Assembly: GCF_025148445.1 (NCBI RefSeq)
Contig: NZ_CP102270.1
Coordinates: forward strand, 992,001-1,056,000
Source: Eshraghiella crossota
Lineage (GTDB): Bacteria > Bacillota > Clostridia > Lachnospirales > Lachnospiraceae
Reading direction: 5' to 3'
Length of the DNA stretch: 64,000 bases
Part shown: piece after piece, positions 61,578 through 64,000 of the stretch
How the letters are laid out: each line of letters starts with the position of its first letter
How positions within the stretch are numbered: the first letter of the stretch is position 1
Translations under genes and position numbers: made by a program
The notes under the pieces: model-generated
Database searches by the model: none
Seen by the model: only the letters and a program-made list of their open reading frames with translations
Told to the model about the DNA's origin: nothing

Positions 61578-63959
61578 ATGATAGATATTGTGAATGGGAC
61601 ACTTAGAATTTCCGTCAGAAATCTTGTGGAATTTATATGCAGAAAAGGTGACATAGATAACCGTTTTAACGGAGTTACGGATAAGACTGCCATGGATGCC
61701 GGCAGCAGGGCACACCGTAAGATTCAGAAGTCAATGGGCGGTGATTACAATGCGGAGGTATCGCTTTCGTATACCTATGATAATGATATTTATGACATAA
61801 CGGTTGAGGGCAGGGCAGACGGGATATTTAATAAGGACGGATATACTTATGTAGATGAGATAAAGGGCACATATAAGGATGTGAAATACCTGTCGGAGCC
61901 GGTTGAGGTCCATAAGGCGCAGGCAATGTGTTACGCTTATATATATGCCCTGAAAAATAACCTTGACACAATCGGATTACGGATGACTTATGTCAATTTA
62001 ACGGATGAAGCCATAAAATATTTTACCGAGGTAATGAGTTTTGAAGAATTAAAAAAGTGGTTTGAGGCTGTCTTAAGTGAACTCATCAAATGGGGTAATT
62101 ATGTATATTATCACAGAAAAAGCCGTAACATATCCATTAAGGAACTTGAATTTCCCTTTGAATACAGGGAGGGGCAGAGAAATCTTGCGGTCAGCGTGTA
62201 TAAGGCAATAAAGGATAACCACAATTTATATATCCAGGCACCTACAGGGGTGGGCAAGACCATATCCACCGTGTTTCCGGCTGTTAAGTCAATGGGAGAG
62301 GAATACGGGGACAAAATATTTTATCTGACAGCCAAGACAATAACCAGGACTGCGGCAGAGGATACCTTTGGAATTTTAAGACGGAATAATCTTGATTTTA
62401 AGACACTTACCATTACGGCTAAAGATAAATTATGTCTCTGCGATGGAGAAGACACTCCTGAGTGCAATCCTTTTTCCTGCCCTTATGCCAAGGGGCATTA
62501 TGATAGGATTAACGGCGTTGTGTATGACATGATTAATAACCTGGACGTTATTACAAGGGATGTGATAGAGGAGTATGCGAAGAAAAATACGGTATGTCCT
62601 TTTGAATTGTGCCTTGATTTATCTTACTGGATGGATGGGATAATATGCGACTACAATTATGTGTTTGATCCGGAGGTAAAGCTTAAAAGATTCTTTTCGG
62701 AGGGCAGCAAGGGCGAATATATTTTTCTTGTGGATGAAGCCCATAATCTGGTGGACAGGGCAAGGAACATGTATTCGGCACAGATTTATAAAGAAGATGT
62801 GCTTTCCGTGAAAAAGCTTGTGGCAGGTTATAGTAAAAAGCTTGCTGGTATCCTTGAACGCTGTAACAGATATATGCTTGAGATGAAGAGAAAATGCGAC
62901 GAGGAATATATGATTGAGGAAAATGACAATTTACTGTCAATATCTCTTAAGTGCCTTGAAACGGAGATTACACATTTCATGGAAAATAACAGGGATTTTC
63001 CCTATATGACAGAACTCTTGGAGTTTTTTTTCAACGTATGTCACTTTAATGCCATGTATGAAAAGACGGACGAGAATTATGTAAAATATTGTGAACATAC
63101 TGAGCATGGTTTTATGTACAGGCTTTTTTGCGTAAATCCCGGCAATAACATAAGGGAGTGCGTTGACTCCGGCAGAAATGCCGTGTTCTTTTCGGCAACC
63201 CTTTTACCCGTCAATTATTACAAAGAGCTTCTTACAGGAGACATAAACGAACCGGCAATATATGTTAATTCACCATTTGATGTCAATAAAAGACTGCTCG
63301 TCATAGGAAATGATGTTACCAGCAGGTACACAAGAAGAAATACCGATGAATTTACAAAAGTAAAAGAATATATACTTAGAATCACAGGAAGCAGAAAAGG
63401 GAATTATCTCGTCTTTTTCCCGTCTTATAAATATATGGAAAGTGTATATGAACTGTTTTACGGTGAAAAAGTGCGTGTAATTATACAAAATAACAATATG
63501 TCCGAAAAAGACAGGGAAGAATTTCTTGCGGAATTTGAAAATAACGGTAATGACGTTCTTTTAGGCTTTTGCGTGCTTGGAGGATTGTTTTCGGAAGGAA
63601 TAGATTTGAAAAAGGACAGCCTTATCGGAAGTATCATTGTAGGTACGGGACTTCCGTCAATCAGTACGGAAAACAGTATTCTCAAAACCTTTTATGACGA
63701 AAGGGAAAACAAAGGGTATGAATATGCCTATGTATATCCCGGTATGAATAAAGTGCTTCAGGCTGCGGGAAGGGTTATACGCACGGACGAAGATACGGGA
63801 GTAATAGCTCTTCTTGACGACAGATTTCTTTGGGAAAGATATGTAAGCCTGTTTCCGAAAGAATGGAAAAATTACCATATTGTCAACATTGAAAATGTTA
63901 ATGAAGAAATACTGGATTTTTGGCGTGATGTGATTTATAATACTACAGAAAGTGTGTAA
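61578..63959 (+). CDS. XPD/DinG-like helicase with N-terminal nuclease domain
   Basis: The 793-residue protein begins with a Cas4/RecB-like domain (about 1-150) with GRADGIF and VDEIKG, then a superfamily 2 helicase. The helicase has Walker A APTGVGKT (about 221-228), DEAH box LVDEAHN (about 384-390) and motif VI QAAGRVIRTDED. Four cysteines in CLCDGEDTPECNPFSC and a later Cys (about 285-300) fit an iron-sulfur cluster as in XPD and DinG. It begins 12 bp after the DUF4130 gene and completes the probable SOS operon. Confidence 0.9.
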   Translation: MIDIVNGTLRISVRNLVEFICRKGDIDNRFNGVTDKTAMDAGSRAHRKIQKSMGGDYNAEVSLSYTYDNDIYDITVEGRADGIFNKDGYTYVDEIKGTYKDVKYLSEPVEVHKAQAMCYAYIYALKNNLDTIGLRMTYVNLTDEAIKYFTEVMSFEELKKWFEAVLSELIKWGNYVYYHRKSRNISIKELEFPFEYREGQRNLAVSVYKAIKDNHNLYIQAPTGVGKTISTVFPAVKSMGEEYGDKIFYLTAKTITRTAAEDTFGILRRNNLDFKTLTITAKDKLCLCDGEDTPECNPFSCPYAKGHYDRINGVVYDMINNLDVITRDVIEEYAKKNTVCPFELCLDLSYWMDGIICDYNYVFDPEVKLKRFFSEGSKGEYIFLVDEAHNLVDRARNMYSAQIYKEDVLSVKKLVAGYSKKLAGILERCNRYMLEMKRKCDEEYMIEENDNLLSISLKCLETEITHFMENNRDFPYMTELLEFFFNVCHFNAMYEKTDENYVKYCEHTEHGFMYRLFCVNPGNNIRECVDSGRNAVFFSATLLPVNYYKELLTGDINEPAIYVNSPFDVNKRLLVIGNDVTSRYTRRNTDEFTKVKEYILRITGSRKGNYLVFFPSYKYMESVYELFYGEKVRVIIQNNNMSEKDREEFLAEFENNGNDVLLGFCVLGGLFSEGIDLKKDSLIGSIIVGTGLPSISTENSILKTFYDERENKGYEYAYVYPGMNKVLQAAGRVIRTDEDTGVIALLDDRFLWERYVSLFPKEWKNYHIVNIENVNEEILDFWRDVIYNTTESV

Positions 63960-63988
63960 AAATACATGATAAATTAGGAGAGCTGCGT

Positions 63989-64000
63989 ATGATTGAAGAA
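63989..64000 (+). CDS. Start of next gene (cut by window edge)
   Basis: ATG at 63989 with AGGAG 8 bp upstream encodes MIEE before the window ends. It begins 29 bp after the helicase stop, so it may be the fourth gene of the SOS operon. Identity unknown. Confidence 0.45.

Noticed and set aside
1-64000. tRNA or rRNA genes
   Set aside because: None could be recognised by their conserved segments; the element also does not use a tRNA end as its target here.

Overview
The window is low-GC chromosomal DNA of an anaerobic Gram-positive gut-type bacterium, most likely a member of the Lachnospiraceae (Clostridia). The evidence is AT-rich codon use, strong GGAGG ribosome sites, AddAB instead of RecBCD, a duplicated FeoA with FeoB and its Cys-rich partner, a lysine riboswitch on dapA, a SplB-like radical SAM enzyme and a radical-SAM DNA-repair family typical of Clostridia. 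No rRNA, tRNA or CRISPR array was seen. The species cannot be named from sequence alone. Region 1 (1-5531) holds three tandem paralogous lipoprotein genes in 1133-bp repeat units, followed by an ABC exporter (permease, ATPase, permease). Region 2 (5528-7526) is a lysine-riboswitch-controlled dapA-dapB operon for lysine and diaminopimelate synthesis. Region 3 (about 7533-20956) is a GC-rich integrative and mobilizable element (IME) inserted just after dapB. It is bounded by 17-bp inverted repeats (16 of 17 match). It carries regulators, a small hydrolase, a RepA-like protein, a candidate oriT, a MOBQ-type relaxase, a CHC2 primase, a VapE-type helicase and a large serine recombinase. A 1921-bp IS30-family insertion with a 13-bp target duplication splits a 65-aa gene directly upstream of the recombinase. 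Region 4 (20957-25787) is an AT-rich defence-like cluster: four 33-bp repeats, an AAA/DUF4143 ATPase, a decayed fused restriction-modification gene (methyltransferase core deleted, one in-frame TGA), and an intact ApeA-like HEPN protein that starts at the base after its stop codon. Region 5 (25828-36800) has nadE, an FMN-binding-like membrane protein, addB-addA and a subtilisin-like protease. Region 6 (36819-41524) is metal homeostasis: feoA-feoA-feoB, a histidine-free Fur-like protein, a ZIP transporter and a DtxR-family repressor. The feo promoter and the promoter of a small Cys-rich membrane protein at 51723 share the same perfect 16-bp palindrome over the -10 box, which defines a small iron regulon. 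Region 7 (41573-51650) starts with a second-type rsmH and a TetM/EF-G-like GTPase fused to a Rae1/YacP-type NYN nuclease. It continues with a six-gene overlapping operon (gltX, vanZ-like, small alarmone synthetase, glpK, YkgJ-like, cardiolipin synthase). Region 8 (51723-59406) has the Cys-rich Feo partner, a GreA-family factor, a B12-binding radical SAM protein, a SecB-like candidate, a CDF transporter, and a minus-strand SplB-like/unknown/SDR cluster. It ends with a DUF6273 membrane protein. Region 9 (59410-63959) is a probable SOS operon: twin LexA-like boxes around the -10 box, then a radical-SAM DNA-repair protein, its DUF4130 partner, and an XPD/DinG-like helicase with an N-terminal nuclease domain. 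The best candidates for new biology are the RM-HEPN pair, the GTPase-nuclease fusion, and the SOS-controlled radical-SAM/helicase-nuclease operon.
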